Origin: Pigmentiphaga sp. H8
GTDB taxonomy: Bacteria > Pseudomonadota > Gammaproteobacteria > Burkholderiales > Burkholderiaceae_B
DNA length: 64,000 bases
Direction of reading: 5' to 3'
Assembly (NCBI RefSeq): GCF_003854895.1
Contig: NZ_CP033966.1
Coordinates: 1,426,001-1,490,000 of the forward strand
A program made the position numbers and the translations under genes. The notes under the pieces are model-generated. The model was given only the letters and a program-made list of their open reading frames with translations, was not told the DNA's origin and did not search any database. Shown one piece after another: positions 24,569 through 33,097 of the stretch. Each line of letters starts with the position of its first letter. The stretch's first letter is position 1.

Positions 24569-26686
24569 TTATATCGCCAGGACGGCATCCAGCAGGCCCG
24601 CGCGCCAGGCCAGCCAGGCCAGGGCGATCACGGCCAGCGCGATGGCGACGCCCCAGGCTTTGCCGTGCCGTTCGGCGAAGGGGTCGCGCAGGTTGCGCCC
24701 CGCGTCCGGCGGGATGCGGGCCATGCGCGACAGCGAGCCGCCCAGCTTGACGTTGATCTTCATGCGGCCATTGATAGCCCAGCCGCTGGCATCCAGCAGC
24801 GGGCCCAGACTGCGCTGGCGCAGCTTGAGCCATGCGATGAGCACGCTGGGACCGGAAATACTCAGGACGATGCCCAGCAACGCCACCGGTATCCACCAGC
24901 CCAGGTCCACGAACTTGGTGAAGACCGCCACCAGCACCGTGCTGATGCTGCCCAGGGCGACGCCCAGGGCGGCCACGGTCCCGACGTCGACCTTGCCCGG
25001 CGTGGCGGGCCGGGCATCGCCGTCCTTCCTGTCGGCGGTGACCAGGTTGGCTGCCAGCGAGCCCAGCTTGCCCTGCGCCGCCGCGTCGCTGGCGGCGGCG
25101 CGCTTGGCCACCTGTTCCTCGATCATGCGCACGAACTTCTTGTACGGCGAGAAGAAGGCCTGCGCGATGCTGGTGGGATTCTCGATGATCTTGACGATGG
25201 TGGCGTCCCAGTCCCGGCCCTGGCGGTCGTAGAACACGCCGTTGCGGCCGACGAAAAGAAAGTCCACGTCGCCCGCCGTGATCGCCGCCACGATGGTGAT
25301 CTTCTCCCCTGGCCGGCGGCAATCGCAATAGACGAGGTAGGCCTTGGCCAGGCCCGCCAGCGCGGCATGGCGCGCGGCGTCGTCGACGCGTACCGTCAGG
25401 TCGCAGCTGCGTGCGTCCAGGTACAGGGTGCCGGCCTGGAAGACCGCTCCCTCGCGGCGGTAGAAGTCCTTGAACGAGACGAAGTTGTCTAGCAGGTGGA
25501 CGAGGTCGCGCTGGAAACGCAGCAGCTTTTCCAGATCACCCATGCGCGTGGTGCGCGGTTCGATCTTCTCGTCGGCGTCGAGCAGGGACTTGATCGCGGC
25601 CTCGGTGCCTTCGTCCAGCATGGCCATGAGGTCCGCCATGGCCAGGGCGTCGAGCCTTGTCGCGGGCTTGGCGGCCAGCCAGTTGCGCGCCGGTTCGAGC
25701 CGTGTGGTCAACTGCACCCAGGCCGGTTCCGCCAGGGTGTCGAGCGTCGTGCCCAGCAGGGGCTCGGCGGCGTGGACGCGGAAGGTATCGAGCGCCTGGG
25801 CCCAGGCGGGATTGACGCCTTCGCGCAGCGGCAGCGGACGGTCGGCCGCGACGGCCGCCAGCGGCAGTTGGGCGATGTGGTCGGAACCCAGCGTCAACGC
25901 TTCGTCGTACAGCTTGCGGTATTCCTCTTGCGACGGATTCAGGGCCAGGGCCGCGCGGCGATCGTAGGCCGCCAGGCGGCAGCGCGCGTAATAGTCGTCG
26001 ATCTTGGCTTGCACCGCGTTCACGGCCTGGACCGCCGCGAGGGTATCGTCGCCCAGCGGCACGACCGAGGGGGCGCCCGCCACCTTGTCGCGCCATTGCC
26101 GGATCGCCGCGGCCTCGGCGGAGAAGGCCTCGACACGCGCCCGGTCTATGCCCGGCCTGGCGTCCAGCCCCTCCACGCTGCCGTGGGTTTCCATGATGTG
26201 GCGGATGGCCGCGCGAGCCGCGGGCGTCTCCGCGGTTTCTTCCGTGATGATGCCATCGCCGTTGAAGCGCATGGCCGCCAGCAGGCGGCTGCGGTCGGCG
26301 ACATCGGCCAGGCCGATGACGTCGCCCGGCTTGCGCAGCAATTGCAGGATGTGGCGGGCTTCCTCGGCCAGTTGCGCGCCTGGATCGCCGTCGGACAAGG
26401 CTTCCAGCGCCAGTGTGTCGCCGCCTTCCAGCAGCCGGTCCGGATCGCGTAGCCGTTCGCATGTCCAGCGGCAGGCGGCCAGCAGTTCCGGAGGCCGGAT
26501 GCGGCCATCGGCATCAGTATCGATCAGGTCCAGGGTGCGGGGATCGAACTCGATGCCGCGCGTGGGGCAGGCCAGCGCCACCCACAGTTTCTGGTCCAAC
26601 TGGTCGAGATGGCACACATCGGCGCCCGAGCGGATCGATACCTGGTCGACGCCGCCCGCGCGGAAGAATTGCCAGGCATGTTCCAT
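24569..26686 (-). CDS. EF-hand-containing membrane-anchored protein of unknown function
   Basis: A 705-residue protein. Residues 56-67 (DTDADGRIRPPE) are a textbook EF-hand loop with Asp at 1, 3, 5, Gly at 6, Ile at 8 and Glu at 12. A second, partial loop (FNGDGIITEE) follows about 80 residues later. The large middle part has no motif I know. Three hydrophobic segments lie near the C-terminus: two around GTVAALGVALGSISTVLVA and WWIPVALLGIVLSI, and one at the very end (VAIALAVIALAWLAW). No signal peptide is visible, so the bulk is probably cytoplasmic and anchored by the C-terminal helices. I recall uncharacterised homologues with the same DTD-DGR opening in other Gram-negatives. It may respond to Ca2+; this is inference. 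No partner genes are evident. Confidence 0.75.
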   Translation of the reverse strand: MEHAWQFFRAGGVDQVSIRSGADVCHLDQLDQKLWVALACPTRGIEFDPRTLDLIDTDADGRIRPPELLAACRWTCERLRDPDRLLEGGDTLALEALSDGDPGAQLAEEARHILQLLRKPGDVIGLADVADRSRLLAAMRFNGDGIITEETAETPAARAAIRHIMETHGSVEGLDARPGIDRARVEAFSAEAAAIRQWRDKVAGAPSVVPLGDDTLAAVQAVNAVQAKIDDYYARCRLAAYDRRAALALNPSQEEYRKLYDEALTLGSDHIAQLPLAAVAADRPLPLREGVNPAWAQALDTFRVHAAEPLLGTTLDTLAEPAWVQLTTRLEPARNWLAAKPATRLDALAMADLMAMLDEGTEAAIKSLLDADEKIEPRTTRMGDLEKLLRFQRDLVHLLDNFVSFKDFYRREGAVFQAGTLYLDARSCDLTVRVDDAARHAALAGLAKAYLVYCDCRRPGEKITIVAAITAGDVDFLFVGRNGVFYDRQGRDWDATIVKIIENPTSIAQAFFSPYKKFVRMIEEQVAKRAAASDAAAQGKLGSLAANLVTADRKDGDARPATPGKVDVGTVAALGVALGSISTVLVAVFTKFVDLGWWIPVALLGIVLSISGPSVLIAWLKLRQRSLGPLLDASGWAINGRMKINVKLGGSLSRMARIPPDAGRNLRDPFAERHGKAWGVAIALAVIALAWLAWRAGLLDAVLAI

Positions 26687-26742
26687 GTACGGCCGGCTCC
26701 GGGGCGAGTCATGCGGATGGGTCCCGCGCCCTTCGCATTTTT

Positions 26743-26768
26743 CATGCCTTGCCGTGGATCAAGGCATG
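26743..26768. repeat. 9-bp inverted repeat after the DUF2501 gene
   Basis: CATGCCTTG (26743-26751) pairs with CAAGGCATG (26760-26768) around an 8-base loop. For transcripts of the minus-strand DUF2501 gene, which ends at 26791, the stem would come shortly after the stop but is followed by A residues, not U. It may still act as a 3' hairpin. Confidence 0.4.
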
Positions 26769-26790
26769 GAACTGGCCGTTCGTGCCGGCC

Positions 26791-27249
26791 TTACAGCAGC
26801 GACTGTCCGTATTCCAGCACCTGGTCGCAGACTTTCTCGGTGATCTGCTGCTTGAGCCCGCCGCCGCCCAGTTCCATCTTCTGTCCGCTGTTGCCGCCCA
26901 GGATGCCGCTCAGGCCTTCGCGATAGCCGGGATCGGACTGGGCCTGCTGTTCGCCGCCCAGCTTGCCGAGCAGCTTGTCCTTGACCGACGCGGCGCCGCC
27001 GCCCAGGTAGTTGTTCTTGGCGCAATAACTCAGGATGCCCGTGATGTTGCCGGTGCCGACCGAGCCCAGCGACGGCATGGATGCGCCACCCAGGCCCCCC
27101 AGCAGCGAGCTTCCGCCGCCCGAGGATTGCTGGCCGCCACCACCGCCCAGCGCGCCCTTGACGGAATCCAGGAGCTGGGCCTGGGCGGTGGCGGCTCCGA
27201 GGAGCAATCCCAGGGCCAGGGCGGCGAGACGGGGGGCGGTGGTCGACAT
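26791..27249 (-). CDS. DUF2501 (YjjA-like) secreted protein
   Basis: A 152-residue protein with a signal peptide ending TAQAQ. A Gly/Ser/Gln-rich low-complexity stretch (residues about 35-60) follows. The conserved C-terminal domain includes GNITGILSYCAKNNYL, KDKLLGKLGG, a DPGYREGLSGIL stretch and KVCDQVLEYGQSLL, with two cysteines that could form a disulfide. This matches the DUF2501 family represented by E. coli YjjA, whose function is unknown. AAGGAG precedes the ATG. It is probably periplasmic and is divergent from the 14-TM exporter. Confidence 0.85.
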   Translation of the reverse strand: MSTTAPRLAALALGLLLGAATAQAQLLDSVKGALGGGGGQQSSGGGSSLLGGLGGASMPSLGSVGTGNITGILSYCAKNNYLGGGAASVKDKLLGKLGGEQQAQSDPGYREGLSGILGGNSGQKMELGGGGLKQQITEKVCDQVLEYGQSLL

Positions 27250-27344
27250 GTTTGATCTCCTTGACGGCTTGGATGGTCCGGCGCGGGCCCGGGGCCCGTG
27301 GCTGGAAGCTGCTCAAGCGTATACCAGGACGGTGACGCGAACCA

Positions 27345-27393
27345 GTTGCCGATACCGATGCTGACAACAGGTTGCCGATCCCGATCCTGACAA
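27345..27393. repeat. Tandem 23-bp direct repeat in a divergent intergenic region
   Basis: GTTGCCGATACCGATGCTGA and three further bases (27345-27367) recur at 27371-27393 with two changes, a period of 26 bases. On the minus strand each copy begins with the -35-like TTGTCA. The region lies between the DUF2501 gene and the exporter gene. The repeats could be tandem regulator sites. Confidence 0.45.
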
Positions 27394-27485
27394 GCGGCTG
27401 ACATGCCGCATTTCCGGGATCCTGCCCCGTGCTCTACACTCGTCCGGCCCGCCCGAGCCACCCCTTACGCAACGGATTCCGCATC

Positions 27486-28952
27486 GTGTCTTCCGCCGCA
27501 TCACGTTCCTCGCGTCCCCTCGTCATTGCCTCGGTGATGGCTTCCATGTTCATGATCGCGATCGAGGCCACCATCGTGGCCACGGCCATGCCGCAGATCG
27601 CCGGGGACCTGGGCGGGCTGAAGCTGTACAGCTGGGTGTTCGCGTCCTTCCTCCTGACCCAGACCGCAATGACCGTGGTCTTTGGCAAGCTCTCCGACAT
27701 CTACGGCCGCAAGCCGATGATGCTGGCCGGCATTGCCGTGTTCCTGCTGGGTTCGGTGCTGGCGGGCTTCGCGTGGTCCATGCCCTCGATGATCGTCTTC
27801 CGGCTCATCCAAGGCATAGGGGCGGGCGCGATACAGCCGGTGGGCATGACCATCGTGGCCGACCTGTATCCGGTGCGCGAGCGTGGCAAGGTCCAGGGGT
27901 ACCTGGCCAGCGTGTGGGCGATTTCCGGCGTGCTGGGGCCCATGCTGGGCGCGCTGATCATCCACCAGTTCTCGTGGGCATGGATCTTCTGGATGAACGT
28001 GCCGCTGGGTCTTCTCGCCACGGCGGGTTTCGTGTTCTTCCTGCACGAGGAGCGCGAACGGCGGCCGATGTCCATCGACGTGACCGGGGCCGCACTGTTC
28101 ACGGCCACCGTGGCGGCGCTGATGATCGCCCTGACCGACGCCGGCGACGGCCTGGCCTCGCGCGCGTGGATGGCTGCGGGCGCCTTCGTCGTCTGCCTGG
28201 TGCTGTTCGTGCTGCAGGAGCGGCGCGCCGAGCATCCCGTCGTGTCCTTCGCCTTGTGGAGCCGGCGCCCGGTGGCCGCGGCGAACGTCGCGATGCTGCT
28301 GGGCAGCATGGTCATCATGGGGCTGACGACCTTCCTGCCCATGTACGTGCAGAGCGTGCAGCACCGCACGCCCGTGGTGGCGGGGCTGGCGCTGACCATG
28401 ATCATGGTGGGCTGGCCGCTGGGGTCCACCGTGGCGGCCAAGGTGTTCCCGCGCTACGGCCTGCGGCCCATGCTGCTCCTGGGCAGCATACTCGTGCCCA
28501 TCGGGGCCTGTGCGTTCCTGCTGCTGAGGCCGGACAATTCGCCGGTGCTGGCGGGCGCGGGCTCGCTGATCGTGGGCCTGGGCATGGGCTTCATGGGCGT
28601 CTGCTCGCTGGTGCTGATCCAGGAGATCGTGGATGTGTCCGATCGCGGCAGCGCGACGGCTTCCAACATCTTCGCGCGCAACCTAGGCAGCACCCTGGGC
28701 GCCACCGCGCTGGGCGCGGTATTCAACTTCGGGCTGGCGCGGGCCACCAGCGACGCGCCCATCTCCTCCGAACAGCTCAAGCACGCGCTGGAGTCCGCCG
28801 GCGCGAACCCCGTCATCCAGGCCGCCATGCAGGACTCCTTGCACATGACGTTCTGGGCGGTGTTGGTCATCTCGCTGCTGGTGATGGCGGCCACGGTCTG
28901 GATTCCTCCGACTTCCGTGGGCCGCGTCAGCCGTTCCGCCGCCAAGATGTAA
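27486..28952 (+). CDS. MFS multidrug exporter, DHA2 (14-helix) family
   Basis: A 488-residue protein with about fourteen hydrophobic segments. It opens MFMIAIEATIVATAMPQIAGDL, a DHA2 hallmark, then has GKLSDIYGRKPMM (motif A) and GIGAGAIQPVG with WAISGVLGPMLGALI, the antiporter motif C region. These proteins expel drugs, dyes or metabolites in exchange for protons. The start is unclear: GTG at 27486 gives a short Ser/Arg N-tail, the GTG at 27429 gives a longer one, and ATG at 27540 would cut into the first helix. No regulator is adjacent apart from the divergent DUF2501 gene. Confidence 0.87.
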   Translation: MSSAASRSSRPLVIASVMASMFMIAIEATIVATAMPQIAGDLGGLKLYSWVFASFLLTQTAMTVVFGKLSDIYGRKPMMLAGIAVFLLGSVLAGFAWSMPSMIVFRLIQGIGAGAIQPVGMTIVADLYPVRERGKVQGYLASVWAISGVLGPMLGALIIHQFSWAWIFWMNVPLGLLATAGFVFFLHEERERRPMSIDVTGAALFTATVAALMIALTDAGDGLASRAWMAAGAFVVCLVLFVLQERRAEHPVVSFALWSRRPVAAANVAMLLGSMVIMGLTTFLPMYVQSVQHRTPVVAGLALTMIMVGWPLGSTVAAKVFPRYGLRPMLLLGSILVPIGACAFLLLRPDNSPVLAGAGSLIVGLGMGFMGVCSLVLIQEIVDVSDRGSATASNIFARNLGSTLGATALGAVFNFGLARATSDAPISSEQLKHALESAGANPVIQAAMQDSLHMTFWAVLVISLLVMAATVWIPPTSVGRVSRSAAKM

Positions 28953-28962
28953 GCGTCGGCAT

Positions 28963-28989
28963 CGGCGCCGGCAACCGGCAACGGCGCCG
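28963..28989 (+). terminator. Possible hairpin after the DHA2 exporter
   Basis: CGGCGCCG (28963-28970) is repeated as an inverted copy at 28982-28989 with an 11-base loop, starting 11 bases after the stop. A second small stem GGCC-TTC-GGCC follows at 29001-29011. There is no T-run, so termination is only a guess. The remaining bases up to 29187 show another small stem (29085-29099) and no further gene. Confidence 0.35.
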
Positions 28990-29187
28990 GGAACGCCGGC
29001 GGCCTTCGGCCCTCGGCCCCGGTGCGGGGGCGCATCCGGGCTCGTCCATGTTCGGGATGCCGTCCGCGCGGCGCGTGGATGTTACGGCCTGTGAGGCCGA
29101 TGGCGCCTTCTCGCATACATACGGCAACCCGGCGCGCCGCCTGGTTTTGGCAGGATGGTGGCACAGGAACCCCATTTGGAGATTGCC

Positions 29188-29580
29188 ATGAAACGAAGCT
29201 ATGTCCCCGCCGTGGGCGCCTGCCTGATCGCGATGGCGTCGGCCGCGATGGCGCAGGCCCCGCAGCAGGCCCCCGCGCCCGATCCCTCGCAAGGCGCGAT
29301 GCCCGCGCAGCCCCAGCCCGCGGCCAACGTGTCGGACGATCAACTGCGCAAGTTCGTGAGCGCGGCCCAGAAGGTGGCCATGATTTCGCAGGAGTACACG
29401 CCTAGGCTGAACTCCGCGACGGACGCCGCGTCGCAGCAGCAGGTGCACAAGGAGGCCGACGACAAGATGGTCGACGCCGTGCATCGCGAAGGCTTGACGG
29501 TGGACGAGTTCAACGGCATCGGTCAGGCCGTCGAGCAGAATCCCAGCCTGGCCCAGCGCGCGCGCGACATGGCCAAGTAA
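29188..29580 (+). CDS. DUF4168-family secreted protein
   Basis: A 130-residue protein with a signal peptide ending in MAQA, a Pro/Gln/Ala-rich linker (residues about 25-50) and a helical domain. The domain contains VSDDQLRKFVSAAQKVAMI, many Gln/Asp/Lys residues, and EGLTVDEFNGIGQAVEQNPSL. The last motif, with the F-I-A pattern near the C-terminus, is that of DUF4168, a family of small exported proteins of unknown role. The ATG at 29188 follows TTTGGAGA at good distance; the GTG 33 bases upstream would precede that ribosome site. It is convergent with wrbA and has a shared hairpin after it. Confidence 0.82.
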   Translation: MKRSYVPAVGACLIAMASAAMAQAPQQAPAPDPSQGAMPAQPQPAANVSDDQLRKFVSAAQKVAMISQEYTPRLNSATDAASQQQVHKEADDKMVDAVHREGLTVDEFNGIGQAVEQNPSLAQRARDMAK

Positions 29581-29583
29581 GGG

Positions 29584-29607
29584 CATCGCGGGCATGCGCC
29601 CGCGATG
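29584..29607. terminator. Perfect 10-bp hairpin between convergent genes
   Basis: CATCGCGGGC (29584-29593) pairs exactly with GCCCGCGATG (29598-29607) around ATGC. It starts 3 bases after the DUF4168 stop and ends 11 bases before the wrbA stop, so it can end both transcripts. There is only a TT after it on the plus strand. Confidence 0.65.
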
Positions 29608-29618
29608 TTCACGAGCGG

Positions 29619-30218
29619 TCAGCCGAACAGCTTGTTGGCAGTACGGGCCACCAGTTCCCCCTGGAAGCGCGCGCCCGCCAGATCGGCCGCCGAGGGCTGG
29701 CGCGAGCCGTCGCCCCCGGCGATGGTGGTCGCGCCATAGGGCGCGCCGCCGACGATCTCGGTCAGGGTCATCTGGCCCTGGTAGCTGTACGGCAGGCCCA
29801 CCACCACCATCCCGAAGTGCAGCAGGTTGGTGATGATGGAGAACAGCGTCGTCTCCTGGCCTCCATGCTGCGTGGCGGTGGAGGCGAACGCCGCGCCCAC
29901 TTTCCCGTTCAACGCCCCGCGCGCCCACAGGCCGCCGGTCTGGTCCAGGAAGGCGGCCATCTGCGAGGACATGCGCCCGTAGCGCGTGCCGGTGCCGATG
30001 ACGATGGCGTCGTAGTTTTCCAGCTCGGCCACCGTGGCCACCGGCGCGGCCTGGTCCAGCTTGAAGTGGGCATTCTTGGCGACGTCGGCCGGCACGGTTT
30101 CCGGCACGCGCTTGACGTCCACCTGGGCGCCCGCGCTGCGCGCGCCCTCGGCAACGGCCTCGGCCATTTTCTCGATGTGGCCGTATGACGAGTAATAGAG
30201 AACCAGGACCTTGCTCAT
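29619..30218 (-). CDS. wrbA: NAD(P)H:quinone oxidoreductase WrbA
   Basis: A 199-residue flavodoxin-fold protein of typical WrbA length. The FMN phosphate loop is YYSSYGHIEKMA, followed by IGTGTRYGRMSSQMAAFLDQTGGLW and FASTATQHGGQETTL, all WrbA signatures. It reduces quinones by two electrons with FMN and NAD(P)H, protecting the cell from redox cycling. GGAGG precedes the ATG at 30218. The gene appears to be on its own, convergent with the DUF4168 gene. The longer ORF upstream is ignored because of the strong ribosome site. Confidence 0.96.
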   Translation of the reverse strand: MSKVLVLYYSSYGHIEKMAEAVAEGARSAGAQVDVKRVPETVPADVAKNAHFKLDQAAPVATVAELENYDAIVIGTGTRYGRMSSQMAAFLDQTGGLWARGALNGKVGAAFASTATQHGGQETTLFSIITNLLHFGMVVVGLPYSYQGQMTLTEIVGGAPYGATTIAGGDGSRQPSAADLAGARFQGELVARTANKLFG

Positions 30219-30317
30219 GGAACCTCCTCGGAGCGCTGCGTGGGCGACCCAGGTATTCATCCCATACGCCCGCCCGGCGTGCAAGCGGAAGATGTGTAAT
30301 GAAGTGTTGCGCCTTCC

Positions 30318-31169
30318 TCAGGGCTTGAAGGCGCCGATGAAGATGGCCGGATCCACCCGCGCGTCGTTCAGGCTGACGTTCCAGTGCAGGTGGGGGCCGG
30401 TGGCGCGGCCGGTCGATCCGACCCGTCCCACTTCCTCGCTCCGCGCCACGTCCTGGCCCACGCGCACCCCGACCTCGGACAAGTGGCAGAACATGCTGAT
30501 GAAGCCCTGGCCATGGTCGACGAACACGGTCTTGCCGTTGAAGAAATAGTCGCCCACCAGGACCACGCGTCCCGCGGCGGGCGCCTTGACCGGCGTGCCG
30601 GCGGGCACGGCGAAGTCCAGGCCGGAATGGGGATTGCGGGCTTCGCCGTTGAAGAAGCGCTGCAGTCCGAAGGGGCTGGACAGCCGGCCGCCGGCAACGG
30701 GGCGGTCCAGCATGACGTTGCTGGGGCCTTGCGGGCGGAAGGCGCGGTAGGCGGCCAGTTGCTCGGCGGTTTCCTTCTCGATGCGCGCGAGGTCGGCCGG
30801 GTCCGGGTTGACCTGGCGCTTGTTCTTGAGCTTGATGTGCTGGGCGACGTAGGTTTTGGTTCCCACCTGGAAATCCAGCGTGCGCGTTCCTCCTTCCTCC
30901 TGCACCGCCAACCGCTGCGTGCCCGGCTTGGTGCCGAGCGGAATGCCGACGACGGCGATCCATTGTCCGCCGTCGTCGCGCAGCACCATCGTCCTGCGGT
31001 CCAGATAGGTCGCCACCGGCGCGGCGGGACCGTCGCCCAGCGCGACGACCGCCACGCCGCCCGGCACGGGCTTGTTCAGCAGGCGGGTAATGAAGCTTTC
31101 GGCGTGGACAGGGGCGGCGGCGCACAGGGCAACCACCCACAGCAGGCGGCGGGCAAGCATGGCGGGCAT
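30318..31169 (-). CDS. M23-family peptidase (LytM domain), secreted
   Basis: A 283-residue protein with a signal peptide (LARRLLWVVALCAAAPVHA). Residues about 25-110 are a beta-rich domain, a short helical linker with NPDPADLARIEKET follows, and the last 120 residues are a LytM domain. The zinc ligands are visible: His and Asp in NPHSGLDFAVPAGT, and HLHW near the C-terminus (GRATGPHLHWNV). The first His of the family, normally in a separate HxxxD, is this NPHSGLD site. Such enzymes cut peptidoglycan cross-links or regulate amidases. The start is uncertain between ATG at 31190, 31169 and 31160; all give a usable signal. Confidence 0.9.
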   Translation of the reverse strand: MPAMLARRLLWVVALCAAAPVHAESFITRLLNKPVPGGVAVVALGDGPAAPVATYLDRRTMVLRDDGGQWIAVVGIPLGTKPGTQRLAVQEEGGTRTLDFQVGTKTYVAQHIKLKNKRQVNPDPADLARIEKETAEQLAAYRAFRPQGPSNVMLDRPVAGGRLSSPFGLQRFFNGEARNPHSGLDFAVPAGTPVKAPAAGRVVLVGDYFFNGKTVFVDHGQGFISMFCHLSEVGVRVGQDVARSEEVGRVGSTGRATGPHLHWNVSLNDARVDPAIFIGAFKP

Positions 31170-31236
31170 GGGAGGTACGAGGAAAGGCATTGCCCCAAGC
31201 GTACAGGCTCCCACCGTTTCCCCGCAAACGGGCCCG

Positions 31237-31947
31237 CTAGTCGGCGTCCAGTTCCCGGTAGTGGCGGAAGATGCCGTCGCCCCAGGGCAGGCGCCGTCCG
31301 CTTGTCAGATAGGCCTGGAGTTCCGGCAGGCCGCCGACGCGCGCGTGCAGCGCCATCACGCCGGGATGGGCGCGCGCCAAGGCCGCCATTCGCCGGGGGA
31401 ACGCGTAAAGCAGGCCGTCGACCAGGTGGTAGAGCGACAGGTCGGCATAGGTCCAGCGGTCGCCGCCGCCGACCCAGTCGCCGCGGCGGGCCAGCACGCG
31501 TTCGAAGTAGCCCAGGAACTTCGGCATGCGCTGGCCGCGGAAGTCGCCGGCGCGCCGCAGCGCTTCCGCCTTCTGTTCGTCGTAGTAGAGGCCGGAGGCG
31601 ATGGGGTGATGGACGTCGTGGGCCTCGGCCACCATGTCGGCGATGGTCAGCTGGATCTGGTTGATCCACAGCCGGCCCGCCAGGTCGCCCGGCGCGAGGC
31701 CATGGCGTTCGCCCAGGAACAGGAGGATGTTGGCCGTTTGCGAGATCGTCATGTCGCCGGCCACCAGATAGGGAGGCGCGAAGGGCGGGCTGTCGCGGTC
31801 GGCGGCCATGTCGGCCACCAGGTCCGAGGCCTGCACGCCGGGTTCGCGCGCGCATTCCCGGTAGGGGATGCCGCCGGCTTCCAGCGCCAGCCGGACGAAC
31901 TCGCCGCGTCCGGGTATGCCGTTCCAGTACCAGAACTCGTAGGTCAT
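31237..31947 (-). CDS. Glutathione S-transferase family protein
   Basis: A 236-residue GST. The N-terminal thioredoxin-like domain has YWNGIPGRGEFVRLALEAGGIPY, the PPYLV cis-proline and ISQTANILLFLGE, where Ser and Gln/Glu bind glutathione. The C-terminal helical domain contains WTYADLSLYHLVDGL, a variant of the N-capping box. Tyr7-like catalytic residues are plausible at the N-terminus. AAGGAG precedes the ATG. It starts 16 bases after the stop of the dehydrogenase gene, so both are probably one transcript and act on electrophiles or quinones. The substrate is unknown. Confidence 0.88.
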   Translation of the reverse strand: MTYEFWYWNGIPGRGEFVRLALEAGGIPYRECAREPGVQASDLVADMAADRDSPPFAPPYLVAGDMTISQTANILLFLGERHGLAPGDLAGRLWINQIQLTIADMVAEAHDVHHPIASGLYYDEQKAEALRRAGDFRGQRMPKFLGYFERVLARRGDWVGGGDRWTYADLSLYHLVDGLLYAFPRRMAALARAHPGVMALHARVGGLPELQAYLTSGRRLPWGDGIFRHYRELDAD

Positions 31948-31963
31948 GCGGACTCCTTCGTGT

Positions 31964-32968
31964 CTAGAACTCCAGGCAGATCTTGCCGAAATGGGCGTGC
32001 GCCGCCTCGTGGCGGAAGGCGTCGGCGATCCGCTCCAGGGGGAAGCGCCGATCGATCACCGGGTGCAGCTCAATGGCTTCCAGGGCGCGCACCATTTCCT
32101 GCTGCTGCCGGCGGCTGCCCACGATCAGGCCTTGCAGGCGCGCCTGCTTGGCCATCAGCGCCGCCGTGGGGATTTCGCCGCTGCCGCCGGTCAGCACGCC
32201 GATCAGCGAGATGTGCCCCGCCACGCGCACGGCCTTGATGGACTGGGCCAGCGTGCCCGGGCCGCCGACCTCGATGACGTGATCCACGCCGCCGCCGGTC
32301 AGCTTGCGCACCGTGTCGCCCCACTGTGGATCGTTGCGATAGTTGATGACGTGGTCGGCGCCCAGGGCGCGGGCGCGCGCCAGCTTCTCGTCCGACGACG
32401 AGGTGATGATGACGGACGCGCCCATGGCCTTGGCCAGTTGCAGCGCGAAAATCGAGACGCCGCCCGTGCCCAGCGCCAGCACCGTGTCGCCCGCCTTGAG
32501 CCGGTCGTCGCCCACCAGCGCGCGCCAGGCCGTCAGCCCGGCCGTGGTCAGCGTGGCCGATTCGGCATGGTCGAGGTGGCGCGGCGCGCGCGTGAACCAG
32601 GTCGCCGGGCGGACGATGGCCTCGCGCGCGTAGCCGTCCACGCCGTCGCCGGGAACCGTGGAGAAATTGCCGATCCGGGCCTCGCCGTCCAGCCAGTGGG
32701 GAAAGAAGGTCGAGACCACGTGGTCGCCTTCGGCGAAACCCTCGACGCCCCGGCCCACCTGCTCGACCACGCCGGCGCCGTCCGCCATGGGGATGCGGCC
32801 GAAGTGGCGCTCGTCCGTACGCAGGGCGACGAGGTAGTCGTGGTAGTTCAGCGAACTGGCGTGCAGGCGCACGCGGATCTCGCCGGCGGCGGGGGAGCCG
32901 GGATCGGGCAGGTCGATCAGCTGGATATGGTCGAGCCCGCCGGGGGCTCCGAGCGCAACGGCTTTCAT
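31964..32968 (-). CDS. Zinc-free MDR-family NAD(P)-dependent oxidoreductase
   Basis: A 334-residue medium-chain dehydrogenase/reductase. The N-terminal GroES-like domain contains LHASSLNYHDYLVALR and GRIPMADGAGVVEQVG. The cofactor domain has LALGTGGVSIFALQLAKAMG and GADHVINYRNDPQWG. The cysteines that bind structural or catalytic zinc in alcohol dehydrogenases are missing, so it is closer to quinone oxidoreductases and enoyl reductases. AGGAG precedes the ATG at 32968. It is divergent from nhaA and co-directional with the GST gene, 16 bases apart, a likely pair for detoxifying reactive carbonyls or quinones. Confidence 0.88.
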   Translation of the reverse strand: MKAVALGAPGGLDHIQLIDLPDPGSPAAGEIRVRLHASSLNYHDYLVALRTDERHFGRIPMADGAGVVEQVGRGVEGFAEGDHVVSTFFPHWLDGEARIGNFSTVPGDGVDGYAREAIVRPATWFTRAPRHLDHAESATLTTAGLTAWRALVGDDRLKAGDTVLALGTGGVSIFALQLAKAMGASVIITSSSDEKLARARALGADHVINYRNDPQWGDTVRKLTGGGVDHVIEVGGPGTLAQSIKAVRVAGHISLIGVLTGGSGEIPTAALMAKQARLQGLIVGSRRQQQEMVRALEAIELHPVIDRRFPLERIADAFRHEAAHAHFGKICLEF

Positions 32969-32980
32969 GACGGGTTCTCC

Positions 32981-33010
32981 TGGACGGGGTGCGGCGCGGG
33001 TTCGTATAAA
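32981..33010 (+). promoter_or_regulatory. Candidate sigma-70 promoter for nhaA
   Basis: TGGACG (32981-32986) and TATAAA (33005-33010) are 18 bases apart, four and five matches to consensus. Transcription would begin near 33017, about 80 bases before the nhaA start. Confidence 0.45.
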
Positions 33011-33021
33011 ATAACGCCGGG

Positions 33022-33046
33022 TGCTGCCGCTGTACATGCGGCAGCA
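33022..33046 (+). promoter_or_regulatory. Hairpin in the predicted 5' leader of nhaA
   Basis: TGCTGCCGC (33022-33030) pairs exactly with GCGGCAGCA (33038-33046) around TGTACAT. If transcription begins near 33017 the stem would lie at the very 5' end of the mRNA, where it could protect it from decay. It could also be a regulator site on DNA. Confidence 0.45.
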
Positions 33047-33097
33047 GGTTCTGGGCATCGGTCGGGCCGCCGGTGCAGGATTGCCTTGGATGATTCC

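Noticed and set aside
31946..33097. N-terminal extension of the nhaA frame
   Set aside because: It runs antisense through the dehydrogenase gene; NhaA homology begins near 33098.
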